Source: a candidate division TM6 bacterium GW2011_GWF2_32_72 (GTDB taxonomy: Bacteria > Babelota > Babeliae > Babelales > CAIQNR01). Taken from it: a DNA stretch of 64,000 nt. This document shows, piece by piece, positions 47,038 through 57,715 of this stretch. Made by a program: the position numbers and the translations under genes. The notes below the pieces were generated by a model. It was given only the letters and a program-made list of their open reading frames with translations. It did no database searches and was not told where the DNA came from. Position 1 is the stretch's first letter. Each line of letters opens with the position of its first letter. Location: positions 1 through 64,000 of the forward strand of contig CAMCVM010000001.1 of the NCBI GenBank assembly GCA_945882015.1, in the 5' to 3' direction.

Positions 47038-47304
47038 GAGAAAACCTCCATGATATAAAAAATCATTCCATTTAAAAAATCATAATGCCATGGGTAAAAT
47101 CTTGATGTGTGCTTTATAGGTTAACCTATTGACCTACTTTGAGCAAAAGGCCCCTCTTTTAAGCTTGAATTGCTACTTTTTAGTTCTAAAGTTCACAATA
47201 ATAAGCATTCTTAAAGACTTAAACGTTATGGTAATAACAGTACAAGATAAAGCTTTTTTAATTCTAACAGTAATTTTAATATTTGCAACAGCCCCTAAAA
47301 AGCG

Positions 47305-47562
47305 TTACGCATTAACGACTTCTTTTAGGCTTGGAATGAGTTTTTTAAGCTCAGTAAAAATTCCCATATTCAGGGTATAAAGAGAAAGAGGGCACCCTTG
47401 ACAGGCGCCCTTTAAATTCACAGTAACAATTTCATTTTCATAGGAAATAAATTCAATATCTCCGTTATGATCCTGAATTTGTGGTCTGATAACATCACGC
47501 AAACAATCTTTAATGAGAATAACACGTTGCTGATAATCATCAATTGTTAGGTTATGCATCAT
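47305..47562 (-). CDS. NifU C-terminal (NFU) domain protein
   Basis: VNLKGACQGCPLSLYTLNMGIFTELKKLIPSLKEV. Confidence 0.85.
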   Translation of the reverse strand: MMHNLTIDDYQQRVILIKDCLRDVIRPQIQDHNGDIEFISYENEIVTVNLKGACQGCPLSLYTLNMGIFTELKKLIPSLKEVVNA

Positions 47563-47583
47563 ACGTAAAGTTACTACTCAATC

Positions 47584-47994
47584 TTAGTTTTTGTGCTCTA
47601 CAACTGTTTCTGCTGGTTGTGTCGCTATAGTTTCATTTGCAACCCATTCAAGACGTGCAATATTAGCAGTATCGCTAATACGACGACCTAAAGGAATCAA
47701 TCGAGTATAGCCACCCGGTCTGTTAACATATGCAGGAGCAATATCTTTAAATAATTTTACTAAAGCTTCTTGCTTATAAGGAAGTAACGATTGTGCACGG
47801 CGACGCGCATTAAACGTATTTCCATCTCGTGCTAGTGTTACTAATTTTTCAGCAAATCTTTGTACTTCTTTTGCTGTTGTTCTTGTTGTTGTCAAATGGC
47901 CATACATAATAAAATGAATTGTTTGATTACGCAACAATGCTTTTCTATGTGGACCTTTAAGATTCAACTTTTTCTTACCAATTTGATGTTTCAT
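47584..47994 (-). CDS. rplQ: 50S ribosomal protein L17
   Basis: LNLKGPHRKALLRNQTIHFIMYGHLTTTRTTAKEVQRFAEKLVTLAR; synteny. Confidence 0.96.
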   Translation of the reverse strand: MKHQIGKKKLNLKGPHRKALLRNQTIHFIMYGHLTTTRTTAKEVQRFAEKLVTLARDGNTFNARRRAQSLLPYKQEALVKLFKDIAPAYVNRPGGYTRLIPLGRRISDTANIARLEWVANETIATQPAETVVEHKN

Positions 47995-48013
47995 AAATTA
48001 TACCTACCCAAGC

Positions 48014-49078
48014 TTATTCATCTTTTGAGCTGGACATACCACGCTCTTGCATTGCTTGTTCTAAATCAGCCTCTTTAATATCCATTCCAAATGAAAGACC
48101 AAATGCTTTCATGCTATCTTTTACTTCATTTAATGATTTACGACCAAAGTTTTTAATCTTTAATCCATCATCTTCTGAAAGATTTACTAAATCCAAAATA
48201 CGTTTAATATTTGCATTCATTAAACAATTATGAGCACGAACAGAAAGTTCAAGTTCATCAATTGGTTTTAATAAAAGATCAACAGGAATTCCTTTAAGCA
48301 ATAAATCGTTTGCTTGTTTTGGTTGTTCAATTGTTTCAACTACTGGTTGTTTTGAAATTTCATTAAATGGAATTTCTGTACACAGCAAAAAGTATTCAAG
48401 CTGAGTACGTAAAACAGAAACTGCATAATTAAGTGCATCCAATGGATTTTCTGAGCCATCTGTATGAAGACTTAAAATTAATTTATCATAATCAATTTCT
48501 TTTCCCACACGTGCTTTTTCCACATCAAACGTAACTTGTGTAATAGGAGAAAACATAGCGTCAAGATAAATTCTTGAATCTTCTTGTAAAACTTTTCCTT
48601 CTGGCCACTGAGCTGGACAATATCCACGTCCTAATTCAACAAAAAACTCAATATCTAATTGTCCACCTGCAGAAATATGAGCTAACACATGTTGTCCATT
48701 AATTAACTCAAGATTACTATCAGCTTCTATATCAGAAACATACACAGTTTTTTCACCAGTTGCTTTCAAACGCATTGTACCTGGTTTGCCATCTTTGCTT
48801 TTAACTACAATTTGCTTAATATTTAAACATAATTGCATTGCATCTTCTACAACACCAGAAACAACTGCAAATTCATTATTAACGCCGTTAATAATTACTG
48901 AAGTAACCGCAGCACCTTCAACACCACCTAAAAGCACTCGCCGTAAAGCATTTCCTAAAGTGACACCAAACCCTGGCTCTAATGGTTGAGCAGTAATCTG
49001 CCCATAATTTTCAGTAATCGTTTGCTTATCCCAAGACAAGCGAGGAACGGTTAACGGTTGATATTCTCTTTTACTCAT
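48014..49078 (-). CDS. rpoA: RNA polymerase alpha subunit
   Basis: PLEPGFGVTLGNALRRVLL; C-terminal ELSVRAHNCLMNANIKRILDLV. Confidence 0.97.
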   Translation of the reverse strand: MSKREYQPLTVPRLSWDKQTITENYGQITAQPLEPGFGVTLGNALRRVLLGGVEGAAVTSVIINGVNNEFAVVSGVVEDAMQLCLNIKQIVVKSKDGKPGTMRLKATGEKTVYVSDIEADSNLELINGQHVLAHISAGGQLDIEFFVELGRGYCPAQWPEGKVLQEDSRIYLDAMFSPITQVTFDVEKARVGKEIDYDKLILSLHTDGSENPLDALNYAVSVLRTQLEYFLLCTEIPFNEISKQPVVETIEQPKQANDLLLKGIPVDLLLKPIDELELSVRAHNCLMNANIKRILDLVNLSEDDGLKIKNFGRKSLNEVKDSMKAFGLSFGMDIKEADLEQAMQERGMSSSKDE

Positions 49079-49123
49079 AATCGGCCCCCAAAGTTTTGTA
49101 CACTTATCATACTTTATTCTCTA

Positions 49124-49726
49124 TTACTTAGAATACAACTCAACAATTAAGTGCTCTTCAATTGGCACTTGAATGTCGCTACGTACTGGAAAACGAAGTA
49201 CTACACCTTTTCGCACTTGTTTATCCAATTCAAGCCATTCTGGAACTTTAATACCAATATTGAGTCGTTTATCAATGACAGATTCAAGAAATTTTTCTTT
49301 TTTTACAATTGCTTCATGCAATGTAATAACATCACCAACTGAAACTAAAAAAGAAGGTGTAGAAACTTTTTTGCCATTTACTAATACATGACCGTGAACA
49401 ATAACTTGTCGTGCTTGAGTACGAGTAACTGATAATTTCAAACGATATAAAACGTTATCAAGACGTCGCTCTAAAAGACTCAATAAATTTTGTCCTGGAG
49501 CACCTTGTTGACGATTAGCAATTTTGAAAAAACGTTTAAATTGTTTTTCTAAAACTCCGTACATCTCTTTTACTTTTTGCTTTTCTTGCAGCTGCTTTCC
49601 GTATTCAGAAAGCTTTTTTTGGTGTTTTGTAGGAGCTTTTTTTTCAGCATCTTGCCCTACTGCAGAATTTCGCTCACGAGAGTTCATTCCTTTTGCACCG
49701 ACCGGTCTTTTCTCTTTATTATTCAT
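49124..49726 (-). CDS. rpsD: 30S ribosomal protein S4
   Basis: LLSLLERRLDNVLYRLKLSVTRTQARQVIVHGHVLVNGKKV. Confidence 0.96.
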   Translation of the reverse strand: MNNKEKRPVGAKGMNSRERNSAVGQDAEKKAPTKHQKKLSEYGKQLQEKQKVKEMYGVLEKQFKRFFKIANRQQGAPGQNLLSLLERRLDNVLYRLKLSVTRTQARQVIVHGHVLVNGKKVSTPSFLVSVGDVITLHEAIVKKEKFLESVIDKRLNIGIKVPEWLELDKQVRKGVVLRFPVRSDIQVPIEEHLIVELYSK

Positions 49727-49766
49727 GCCTTGCCTGCTACCTTAACATTCTTTACTTAATAACAAT

Positions 49767-50159
49767 TTAAACTCTACGTTTCTTTGGAGCACGACATCCA
49801 TTATGTGGTAATGGAGTTACATCTCGCAATGTTGCAATAGTAAGACCAGCAGCTTGAAAAGCTCGAACCACAGAATCTCTTCCTGATCCAGGACCTTGTA
49901 AGTTTACTTCTAGTGTTCTAACGCCTAAAGGTACCATATCTTTTGCAAGCGTCATTCCAATTTGCGTTGCTGCAAACGGAGTGCCTTTACGTGCACCTTT
50001 AAATCCCATTTTACCTGCGCTTGAACGCAACAATACATCACCTTCAGGTGTTGTGATTGAAACAAGTGTATTATTGAAAGTCGATGAAACATGCGCAATA
50101 GCAGTCTCGACACGCAATTTTCTTTGTTTTTTTGATTTTAGCTTATATGCCATACTCAA
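49767..50159 (-). CDS. rpsK: 30S ribosomal protein S11
   Basis: AIAHVSSTFNNTLVSITTPEGDVL...GSGRDSVVRAFQAAGL...PLPHNGCRAPKKRRV. Confidence 0.97.
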   Translation of the reverse strand: MSMAYKLKSKKQRKLRVETAIAHVSSTFNNTLVSITTPEGDVLLRSSAGKMGFKGARKGTPFAATQIGMTLAKDMVPLGVRTLEVNLQGPGSGRDSVVRAFQAAGLTIATLRDVTPLPHNGCRAPKKRRV

Positions 50160-50164
50160 TTACC

Positions 50165-50554
50165 TTACTTCTTGGTTACTTTACGTTTTAGTGGAATTAC
50201 ATTCCCTGATTTACGAGGGCCTTTTCGAGTACGCGCATTAGTCTTAGTACGTTGACCACGAACTGGAAGAGATCGTTTATGACGTAACCCACGATAAGAA
50301 CCAATTTCTTGCAATCGACGAATATTATTAGTGATTTCTTTGCGCAATTCACCTTCAACCTTGTAATCAGTTGTAATAATTTTTTGAATTGCTGCAACTT
50401 GTTCATCACTCAAATCTTTTACACGAATATCAAAATTAACTTTTGCCATGGTTAAAATATCTTGCGAAGTTTTAAGTCCAATTCCAAAAACATAGGTTAA
50501 TCCGTACTCAATCCGCTTACTGTATGGTAAATTAACACCTTCAATACGAGCCAT
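50165..50554 (-). CDS. rpsM: 30S ribosomal protein S13
   Basis: [26 protein letters not shown]...[28 protein letters not shown]. Confidence 0.97.
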   Translation of the reverse strand: MARIEGVNLPYSKRIEYGLTYVFGIGLKTSQDILTMAKVNFDIRVKDLSDEQVAAIQKIITTDYKVEGELRKEITNNIRRLQEIGSYRGLRHKRSLPVRGQRTKTNARTRKGPRKSGNVIPLKRKVTKK

Positions 50555-50570
50555 AAGTCAGTTACTCCTG

Positions 50571-50687
50571 TTACCCTTGACGTTGCTTGTGGCGTGGATT
50601 TTTTTGACAAAGTATCCGAACCACTCGACCTCTTCGCACAACGCGACAGTCTCTACATATTTTTTTTACTGATGTTCTTACTTTCAT
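50571..50687 (-). CDS. rpmJ: 50S ribosomal protein L36
   Basis: Read from sequence (below ORF-track cutoff): [38 protein letters not shown]. Confidence 0.96.
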   Translation of the reverse strand: MKVRTSVKKICRDCRVVRRGRVVRILCQKNPRHKQRQG

Positions 50688-50698
50688 TCCGCTACACC

Positions 50699-50935
50699 TT
50701 ATGCGCCATTTTTATAGCGTAAAACAATTCTTCCTCGATTCAGATCATAAGGAGAAAGCTCAAGAGCAACACGATCTCCTGGTAAAATTCTAATGAAATT
50801 CATTCTCATTTTACCCGAAACATGCCCTAAAACCACATGTCCTCCTTCTATTTCAACACGAAACATTGCGTTGGGCAATGTCTCTTTAACGATACCATCA
50901 ATTTTTATAATATCGTCTTTCTTACTTTCTTTCAT
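50699..50935 (-). CDS. infA: translation initiation factor IF-1
   Basis: [66 protein letters not shown]; start ATG 50935 after AAAGGA (ORF track 50953). Confidence 0.96.
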   Translation of the reverse strand: MKESKKDDIIKIDGIVKETLPNAMFRVEIEGGHVVLGHVSGKMRMNFIRILPGDRVALELSPYDLNRGRIVLRYKNGA

Positions 50936-50958
50936 GTAGTCCTTTAATCCCATAAACC

Positions 50959-51711
50959 TTACAACCGAGTCAGAATTTGTGGCCCATCTTGAGTAATTGC
51001 GATGGTATCTTCAACATGAGCTGCCAATTTCTTATCTTCAGTTCGAACGGTCCAACCGTCCTGCATTATACACACTTCATACCCACCTTGCGTGATCATC
51101 GGCTCAATTGCCAATGTCATCCCTGCTCGCAACACAGGTCCTTTTCCAGATTCGCCGTAGTTTAAAAGCTCCGGCTCTTCATGCATTTTTTTCCCAATTC
51201 CATGTCCAGCAAAATCTCTTACCACTCCAAAACCGTTTTTTTCAACTTCATGCTGAATTGCTGCAGAAATATCGCCTAAACGATTTCCAACTCGAGCTTG
51301 CGCTATGCCCACATCAAGAGCTCTTTGAGCAACTTCAACCAATTTTTGAGCTTCTGGACTATGAACGCCTCCAACAAAAAAACATCGTGCCATATCAGCA
51401 CAGTAGCCTTTGTAAGAAGCACAAATATCAACTTTTACTAAATCACCATTTTTTAAAATTTTTTCTTTACACGGCACACCATGTACAACTTCTTCATTAA
51501 CAGAAATGCAGGTTGAATGCCTATACCCTAAATAGCCCTTAGTGCATGAAATCAGTTGAGCATTTTTTAAATGCTGTACAACCCATTGATCTAACTCAAG
51601 TGTTGTAACTCCCTCTTTTATTTGCTCCGGCAAAAGACTCACAATTTTTGCTAATTTTTGACCTGCAATAGCCATTTTTTGTAGTGCTAATTTATTTTTT
51701 ATAATAATCAT
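50959..51711 (-). CDS. map: methionine aminopeptidase
   Basis: [19 protein letters not shown]...[23 protein letters not shown]...[21 protein letters not shown]. Confidence 0.97.
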   Translation of the reverse strand: MIIIKNKLALQKMAIAGQKLAKIVSLLPEQIKEGVTTLELDQWVVQHLKNAQLISCTKGYLGYRHSTCISVNEEVVHGVPCKEKILKNGDLVKVDICASYKGYCADMARCFFVGGVHSPEAQKLVEVAQRALDVGIAQARVGNRLGDISAAIQHEVEKNGFGVVRDFAGHGIGKKMHEEPELLNYGESGKGPVLRAGMTLAIEPMITQGGYEVCIMQDGWTVRTEDKKLAAHVEDTIAITQDGPQILTRL

Positions 51712-51713
51712 AG

Positions 51714-52403
51714 TTAAATACCTGCAATCATTTCAAGCTCACCCTGAACCGCTTGTAGTGGCGCTTGAGCATTAATACGATGTATTATAAAATTATTTTT
51801 TTTATAAAAATCTAACAATGGCTGCGCATGCTGATGATAAATTTGCAAACGTGCTGCGACAGTTTCTGACTTATCATCTTCTCTTTGCATCAAAACTGAA
51901 CCACATTTATCACAAATTCCATTTTTTTGTGATTTTTGTGTTGATTGTTCTAATAACGAATAAATAGCTTGACACTGTTTATTAGAGCAAGTTTTTCGAG
52001 CACTTAATCGTTCAATTATCAAAGAATCAGGAATTTCAAACTGAATCACATTTACTACTAACTCAGAAAATCTTTTTTGTATAAGCTCTAAAAATAAACG
52101 TGCCTGCACTAATGTTCGAGGAAAGCCATCAAAGATAATCCCCGGTGCCATCTTAATATGCTCATCAACCCATTGACTAACCATATCAATAATGACCACA
52201 TCATCTACTAGTTTACCAGATTTTATAGCAAAATCTATTTGCTTTCCCAGATCAGTCCCCTGGGCAATATGTTTTCGACATAAATCACCTGTTGAAAGCT
52301 GTACCCAACCAAATTTACTTACGAAAATTTGGGAAAAAGTACCCTTTCCAGCTCCAGGAGCACCTAAAAAAATAAATGCTTTTTGGGTCGAAATCTTGCT
52401 CAC
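51714..52403 (-). CDS. adk: adenylate kinase (Cys4 zinc LID type)
   Basis: FIFLGAPGAGKGTFSQIFVSKFGWVQLSTGDLCR; CSNKQC...CDKCG in LID. Confidence 0.95.
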   Translation of the reverse strand: MSKISTQKAFIFLGAPGAGKGTFSQIFVSKFGWVQLSTGDLCRKHIAQGTDLGKQIDFAIKSGKLVDDVVIIDMVSQWVDEHIKMAPGIIFDGFPRTLVQARLFLELIQKRFSELVVNVIQFEIPDSLIIERLSARKTCSNKQCQAIYSLLEQSTQKSQKNGICDKCGSVLMQREDDKSETVAARLQIYHQHAQPLLDFYKKNNFIIHRINAQAPLQAVQGELEMIAGI

Positions 52404-53746
52404 CGGGCTCCTCGCGCTTTTAACCTACCTGAAGCTAAAAAACCTTCATAGTTGTGTTCGATTAAATAAGCTTCCATTTGGGAAGCTGTTTCAAGAGCAA
52501 CACCTACCACAATCAACAATGCTGTACCACCCAATAAAAAAGGCATTTTTTGAGCGCCAACCACTGCGATCATAATATTTGGTAATGCTGCAAGAATCGC
52601 TAAATAAATCGATCCTACAAGACCTAGGCGAGTTAAGATGTTATCAAAAAACTCTGCTGTTTTTTTACCTGGTCGTATTCCAGGAATAAATCCACCATTC
52701 TTTTTAATGCCATCAGCTAACTCTATTGGATTAAAAATCAATGCTGTGTAGAAAAAATAAAACGCAACAATTAAAACAAATTGTATAACGTTATAAATTA
52801 ATCCAGTTTGGCCAAGATTTTTTGAAATTATACCTAAGATTGCAAATTTTTCAGAAAGCATCCCAAAAACCGCAATTGGCACGTTCATAATAGATCCTGC
52901 AAGAATAACTGGCATTACACCGGCGCTGTTAATCTTAAAAGGAATATAAGAACTTTGACCTCCAAAAACACGATTACCAATAATTCTTCGTGCATATTGT
53001 ACTGGAATCTTACGTTCGCCCTTTTCTAAGAAGATAATACAAATGGTGATTGCGATTAAAGTAAGCCAAATAGCTGCCGCTATAAACCAATTCATACCAG
53101 GCAAACTTCCTTGATACAAAATACCACTTTGAGCATACTCAATAGTACGTAATACATATCCAGGAAAACGAGCAACAATACCTGCGAAAATAATCATGGA
53201 ACTGCCATTACCAATTCCAAATAATGAAACTTGTTCACCAAGCCACATAACTATCATACAACCGACAGTTAATGACAACACAAACATAAATCTAAAACCC
53301 CATCCAGGATTTAAGACAAGTCCTTGTGATTCAAGAGCAATTGCATACATAAAGCTATAAACCAAACTTAAACCAAATGCTAAATAACGAGTGTATTGGT
53401 TAATAATTTTACGACCATAATCGCCTTCTTTTGCTAACTGTTCAAAATAAGGAACAGTAAATCCAAGGATTTGCATCATAATTGAAGCAGTAATGTATGG
53501 AGAGATTCCTAGAGCAAAAACGGTACTTTGTGCTAACGCACCCCCAGAAAAAACATCAAGATAGCCAAGTAATTTACCCAAATTTGTTGCTTGCTTAATG
53601 ATTTCAGCAAGTCCTACCGTATCAACGCCTATAACAGGAATATGAACCCCTATTCTGTAAACGACTAATACACCTAATGTAAAAAATAATTTTTTACGCA
53701 AATCTGAGATTGAGAAAATATTTCTTAAGGTACGTAACAACATCAC
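52400..53746 (-). CDS. secY: preprotein translocase subunit SecY
   Basis: Ten-TM protein with SGGALAQSTVFALGISPYITASIMMQIL...GNGSSMIIFAGIVARFP. Confidence 0.97.
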   Translation of the reverse strand: MMLLRTLRNIFSISDLRKKLFFTLGVLVVYRIGVHIPVIGVDTVGLAEIIKQATNLGKLLGYLDVFSGGALAQSTVFALGISPYITASIMMQILGFTVPYFEQLAKEGDYGRKIINQYTRYLAFGLSLVYSFMYAIALESQGLVLNPGWGFRFMFVLSLTVGCMIVMWLGEQVSLFGIGNGSSMIIFAGIVARFPGYVLRTIEYAQSGILYQGSLPGMNWFIAAAIWLTLIAITICIIFLEKGERKIPVQYARRIIGNRVFGGQSSYIPFKINSAGVMPVILAGSIMNVPIAVFGMLSEKFAILGIISKNLGQTGLIYNVIQFVLIVAFYFFYTALIFNPIELADGIKKNGGFIPGIRPGKKTAEFFDNILTRLGLVGSIYLAILAALPNIMIAVVGAQKMPFLLGGTALLIVVGVALETASQMEAYLIEHNYEGFLASGRLKARGAR

Positions 53747-53750
53747 GTTT

Positions 53751-54200
53751 TTAAACTCCTTTTATAAGAGTAACATCACCACCACACGATCTTATTTTTT
53801 CTAAAGCAGGAAGACTACATGCATCAACTGTAACAGTTAACTTTTTAGAGAAATCTCCGTTGCCAAGAACTTTAACACCGCATTTAACATTTTTAAGAAG
53901 ACCCTTTTTTACTAAATCTTCTTTAGTTACAACTTGCCCACTTTCAAAAAGTAATTCAAGTTGTCCTAATTGTATTAATTCATATTCAACTTTAAAACGC
54001 CCGTTAGTAAAACCACGTCTTGGAAGTCGACGATGCAAAGGCATTTGTCCACCTTCAAATGCTGATCTTAATTTTCTACCAGCGCCTGAACGAGCTTTTT
54101 GACCCTTTGTACCTTTACCAGAAGTTCCACCTCTGCTACCACCGCGACCAATACGTTTTCTTTTTTTTGTAACCGGCACTCGCTCATTAAGATTAAACAT
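53751..54200 (-). CDS. rplO: 50S ribosomal protein L15
   Basis: RIGRGGSRGGTSGKGTKGQKARSG...GGQMPLHRRLPRRGF. Confidence 0.96.
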   Translation of the reverse strand: MFNLNERVPVTKKRKRIGRGGSRGGTSGKGTKGQKARSGAGRKLRSAFEGGQMPLHRRLPRRGFTNGRFKVEYELIQLGQLELLFESGQVVTKEDLVKKGLLKNVKCGVKVLGNGDFSKKLTVTVDACSLPALEKIRSCGGDVTLIKGV

Positions 54201-54726
54201 TGCTGCCTTTCATAATTTGTTCTGGAGTTTTGCCACGTAGTTTTGCAACTTGCCCTAAAGAACGTAATTGTGCTAACGCATTTAAGGTTGCTTTCACAAC
54301 GTTCATACGGTTAGATGCACCAAATGATTTAGCCAACACATCTTTAATTCCAAGCGCTTCCATTACCATTCGAACTGCTCCGCCAGCAATTACGCCAGTA
54401 CCTTTTGAAGCTGAACGAAGTAAAACAGAACTTGCACCATGTTTTCCTAATGCATTGTAAGGTAAAGTTTCACCACGTAAAGGAATTTCAATTAAATTCT
54501 TACGCGCTCTGTTAGTCGCTTTTGCAATAGCAGAAGAAACTTCACGACTTTTTCCAAGTGCAACACCAACTTTGCCTTTTTGATCACCAGTTACAACTAA
54601 TGCAGAGAATGAGAAACGTTTTCCACCTTTTGTTACTTTTGTAACACGGCGAACATTTACTACATGATCTACAAATACGTTATCTGAATGGTTCTCTTGA
54701 TTGCCTTTTCCGGCCATGTTCTTCAA
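54193..54726 (-). CDS. rpsE: 30S ribosomal protein S5
   Basis: VVNVRRVTKVTKGGKRFSFSALVVTGDQKGKVGVALGKSREV...ALGIKDVLAKSFGASNRMNVVKAT. Confidence 0.97.
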   Translation of the reverse strand: MKNMAGKGNQENHSDNVFVDHVVNVRRVTKVTKGGKRFSFSALVVTGDQKGKVGVALGKSREVSSAIAKATNRARKNLIEIPLRGETLPYNALGKHGASSVLLRSASKGTGVIAGGAVRMVMEALGIKDVLAKSFGASNRMNVVKATLNALAQLRSLGQVAKLRGKTPEQIMKGSNV

Positions 54727-54738
54727 TCCTTATCGTTA

Positions 54739-55092
54739 CTAAACCTGTACACCGCCTGCGCGGAGTCCATCCGCTAACGCTTTTACTCTACCATGAAACA
54801 AAAATCTGCCTCGATCAAAGCATACTTTTTGAATGCCTTTTTCTAATGCTCTTTTTGCCAACTCTGCACCAACCGCTGTTGCTACATCAGTTTTAGTACC
54901 TGTTGCCTTAACGTCTAATGAAGAACAACTTACTAAAGTTTGATGCTGTGAATCATCAATAATTTGTGCATAAATTTGTTTTAAACTTCTGAACACGCTA
55001 ACACGAGCAAGCGTTGTATCTCTTCGTAATCTATTGCGAACACGCAATTGCTTACTTCTTCTTCGTCTTTTTATATTTTTTGCTACGGACAC
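54739..55092 (-). CDS. rplR: 50S ribosomal protein L18
   Basis: [32 protein letters not shown]...[27 protein letters not shown]. Confidence 0.95.
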   Translation of the reverse strand: MSVAKNIKRRRRSKQLRVRNRLRRDTTLARVSVFRSLKQIYAQIIDDSQHQTLVSCSSLDVKATGTKTDVATAVGAELAKRALEKGIQKVCFDRGRFLFHGRVKALADGLRAGGVQV

Positions 55093-55113
55093 GATTCAAT
55101 CCTCGCTATTTTA

Positions 55114-55653
55114 TTACGCAGATTTTGCCTTACCAGCCTTCTTAATAACAACATCAGTTGTTACACGAACTCCGGTACCTTTATAAGGTTCTGTTGGTTT
55201 TAATTTTCGTAAATCACCACACATCTTACCCAAAATTTCTCGATTTGCTGATTTAAAAGTAAGAAGTTGACCTGTTTTATCAATTTCAACAACTACATCT
55301 TTTGGTAATCCAACTTCAATTTTATGACTAAATCCAAGATTGAATTCTAGAACATTACCTTTAGCAAGCGCTTTATACCCTAACCCAACAATTTGTACTT
55401 TTTTTTCAAATAAAGTACCAGATCCAACTATTTTATTTGAGAGTAATGCTCTATGCAGCCCCCAAACTTGACGTGTGTCACGAGAATTTTCTTTTGCAAC
55501 AAGAAATAATTTTCCATCGTTTACTGTTGCTTCAAGTTCATTTGGTAAGTGATGCACACCAGCAGCATGCGCTCCAGTAAAATGAACGTCTTGCCCTTTT
55601 ACCTCAACCTTGACACTACCTAAAACAACTGGTCGTCTTCCAATTTTTGACAT
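55114..55653 (-). CDS. rplF: 50S ribosomal protein L6
   Basis: MSKIGRRPVVLGSVKV...VGLGYKALAKGNVLEFNLGFSH...KLKPTEPYKGTGVR. Confidence 0.95.
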   Translation of the reverse strand: MSKIGRRPVVLGSVKVEVKGQDVHFTGAHAAGVHHLPNELEATVNDGKLFLVAKENSRDTRQVWGLHRALLSNKIVGSGTLFEKKVQIVGLGYKALAKGNVLEFNLGFSHKIEVGLPKDVVVEIDKTGQLLTFKSANREILGKMCGDLRKLKPTEPYKGTGVRVTTDVVIKKAGKAKSA

Positions 55654-55661
55654 GTTTATCC

Positions 55662-56063
55662 CTACCAAACTCTACAGATTAATTCGCCGCCAACAAAAAC
55701 ATTCTTGTCTCGAGCTTGTTTATCAGTAATTACACCACGATTGGTAGACAATATAGAAATTCCTAATCCACCAATAGTCGGTTTAATATTTTTTACTTTT
55801 TCATAAATACGCCGACTTGGCTTACTTACACGATCAATTGAATGAATAGCTGATTCGCCACCAACATATTTAAACGTGACTTTTAAACGTTTTTTATTTT
55901 CATCCAATGTCACTGCTTCAACATGAGCAATGAACCCTTCTTGTACTAAAATTTTCGCTATTGCCATATTCATTCTTGAATTTGGAGCAAGAGCAAAAGG
56001 CTTAGAAGCCATAATGGCATTACGTATAATAGTTAAAAAATTTCCAATTGTATCAATCGACAT
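55662..56063 (-). CDS. rpsH: 30S ribosomal protein S8
   Basis: DTIGNFLTIIRNAIMA...RVSKPSRRIYEKV...GLGISILSTNRGVITDKQARDKNVFVGGELICRVW. Confidence 0.96.
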   Translation of the reverse strand: MSIDTIGNFLTIIRNAIMASKPFALAPNSRMNMAIAKILVQEGFIAHVEAVTLDENKKRLKVTFKYVGGESAIHSIDRVSKPSRRIYEKVKNIKPTIGGLGISILSTNRGVITDKQARDKNVFVGGELICRVW

Positions 56064-56088
56064 GTCAGCCTTCCTTAAACGCCTAACT

Positions 56089-56394
56089 TTACCAACTTGT
56101 TTTCTTTACGCCTGGCAAAAACCCTAGTAATGCCAATTCACGAAACTTAATTCTTGAGAGATTAAATAATCCCATATACCCACGTGGCCTTCCTGTTAAA
56201 GCACAACGATTTCTGATCCTAACAGGACTTGCATTACGAGGAATTTTTCGAAATTCTGCTTGAGCTGCTAATCGTTCTTCCATTGGAAGTGAACGATTTT
56301 TTACTCGCTCTTTAAGTTCCAACCGCTTTTTATCGTGAAGAGCAGCAAGTCGGATACGTTTCTTATTTTTTTCTATTGACGATGTCTTTGCCAT
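56089..56394 (-). CDS. rpsN: 30S ribosomal protein S14 (long, zinc-free type)
   Basis: LPRNASPVRIRNRCALTGRPRGYMGLFNLSRIKFRELALLGFLPGVKKTSW-type C-terminus. Confidence 0.96.
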   Translation of the reverse strand: MAKTSSIEKNKKRIRLAALHDKKRLELKERVKNRSLPMEERLAAQAEFRKIPRNASPVRIRNRCALTGRPRGYMGLFNLSRIKFRELALLGFLPGVKKTSW

Positions 56395-56405
56395 AGCTAT
56401 TTACC

Positions 56406-56960
56406 TTACTTATCTTTTGAAGAACGGAACGGCATATTAAAACTTTTCAACAAGGCATATGCGTGTGCATCATTTTTTGCCGAAGTATGAATAGTAATAT
56501 TAAATCCATAAACTTTTTCATTTGATACTGTTTCAGCTTCTGGAAATACTGACCATTCTTTAATACCCAAATTATAATTTCCGCGTCGATCAAGCTTTGG
56601 ACTTACGCCACGAAAATCTCTTACGTTCGGTAAAGCAATATTGATCAATCTATCAAGAAATTCATACATTCTTTTACGTCGCAAAGTAACCATTGCACCC
56701 AAAGGCATGCCTTCACGGATCTTAAATCCTGCAATAGATTTCTTTGCTTTAGTAATAACCGGGCTTTGACCAGCAATTTCTCCAATTACCTTTGCAATCC
56801 GTTGCAACACACGACTATCAGCAACAGCTTCTTTTACCCCGATGTTAATAACAATTTTTTTAATTTCAGGTACCGACATTACGTTATCAAGAGCTAATTC
56901 TTTTTGTAAGTTAGCCTTGATTGTTTTACGATACAACTGTTCTAAACGAGCACTTGTCAT
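56406..56960 (-). CDS. rplE: 50S ribosomal protein L5
   Basis: MTSARLEQLYRKTIK...KIVINIGVKEAV...KKSIAGFKIREGMPLGAMVTLR; start ATG 56960 preferred. Confidence 0.95.
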   Translation of the reverse strand: MTSARLEQLYRKTIKANLQKELALDNVMSVPEIKKIVINIGVKEAVADSRVLQRIAKVIGEIAGQSPVITKAKKSIAGFKIREGMPLGAMVTLRRKRMYEFLDRLINIALPNVRDFRGVSPKLDRRGNYNLGIKEWSVFPEAETVSNEKVYGFNITIHTSAKNDAHAYALLKSFNMPFRSSKDK

Positions 56961-56988
56961 GCTATTATCCTTACGTGTCCTACAACTT

Positions 56989-57300
56989 TTACATAACTTC
57001 TTTGCATTGACCACACACCCGCGCTTTTTTTCCATCTTTAAGCTCAAGAGCTCCCACGCGACATGGTTTTTTGCAAGAAGGACAAATTGGCATTACTTTT
57101 GAAAGACAAATGTATGACTCTTCTCTCTTGATCCCAGGAATATCTCCCTGTTTTCGAGCTTTTACATGTCGAATTGTAACCGCCACATCCTTAACCATTA
57201 TTTTACCTGTTTTAGGTGAAATAGCAATCACAGAAGAGGTTTTACCTTTATCTTTTCCAGAAATAACTAAAACTTTATCATTTTTCTTTACGCGCATCAT
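56989..57300 (-). CDS. rplX: 50S ribosomal protein L24
   Basis: VKKNDKVLVISGKDKGKTSSV...CPSCKKPCRVGALELKDGKKARVCGQCKEVM. Confidence 0.96.
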   Translation of the reverse strand: MMRVKKNDKVLVISGKDKGKTSSVIAISPKTGKIMVKDVAVTIRHVKARKQGDIPGIKREESYICLSKVMPICPSCKKPCRVGALELKDGKKARVCGQCKEVM

Positions 57301-57316
57301 TTTTTTGTACCTCTAT

Positions 57317-57697
57317 TTAAACCACTTCAGGAGCCAAAGAAACAATCTTTGGATACCCTTTGTATCCAGCGCGAGGACGAATCTCACGAGCGATTGGTCC
57401 AAATATACGTGTTGCAACCGGTTCATCTTCTTTATTGATGATTACCGCTGCATTTTCACTAAATCTTATCCAACTACCATCTTCGCGTTGTATTTCTTTT
57501 CTTGTGCGAACAATAACGGCTGTTACTACATCGCTCTTTTTAACTCCGCCACCAGGAATTGCTTTTTTTACTGCACATTTAATTTTATCACCCAAACGTG
57601 CAAAACGTTTTCTTGTGCTTCCAATGACATGAATACATTGAAGCAACTTTGCACCTGAGTTATCTGCAACTTCTAAGTAAGTTTGTTTTTGTATCAT
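57317..57697 (-). CDS. rplN: 50S ribosomal protein L14
   Basis: [26 protein letters not shown]...[11 protein letters not shown]. Confidence 0.97.
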   Translation of the reverse strand: MIQKQTYLEVADNSGAKLLQCIHVIGSTRKRFARLGDKIKCAVKKAIPGGGVKKSDVVTAVIVRTRKEIQREDGSWIRFSENAAVIINKEDEPVATRIFGPIAREIRPRAGYKGYPKIVSLAPEVV

Positions 57698-57715
57698 TTT
57701 TTTCCTCAGTTTGCC

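Noticed and set aside
47117-47128. TAGGTTAACCTA perfect palindrome in the 47038-47305 gap
   Set aside because: Only 12 bp, AT-rich, no second copy seen; insufficient to call an operator
56961-57047. N-terminal extension of L5 (MSLKMEKKRGCVV...)
   Set aside because: Overlaps the rplX zinc-ribbon codons out of frame; canonical L5 starts at 56960
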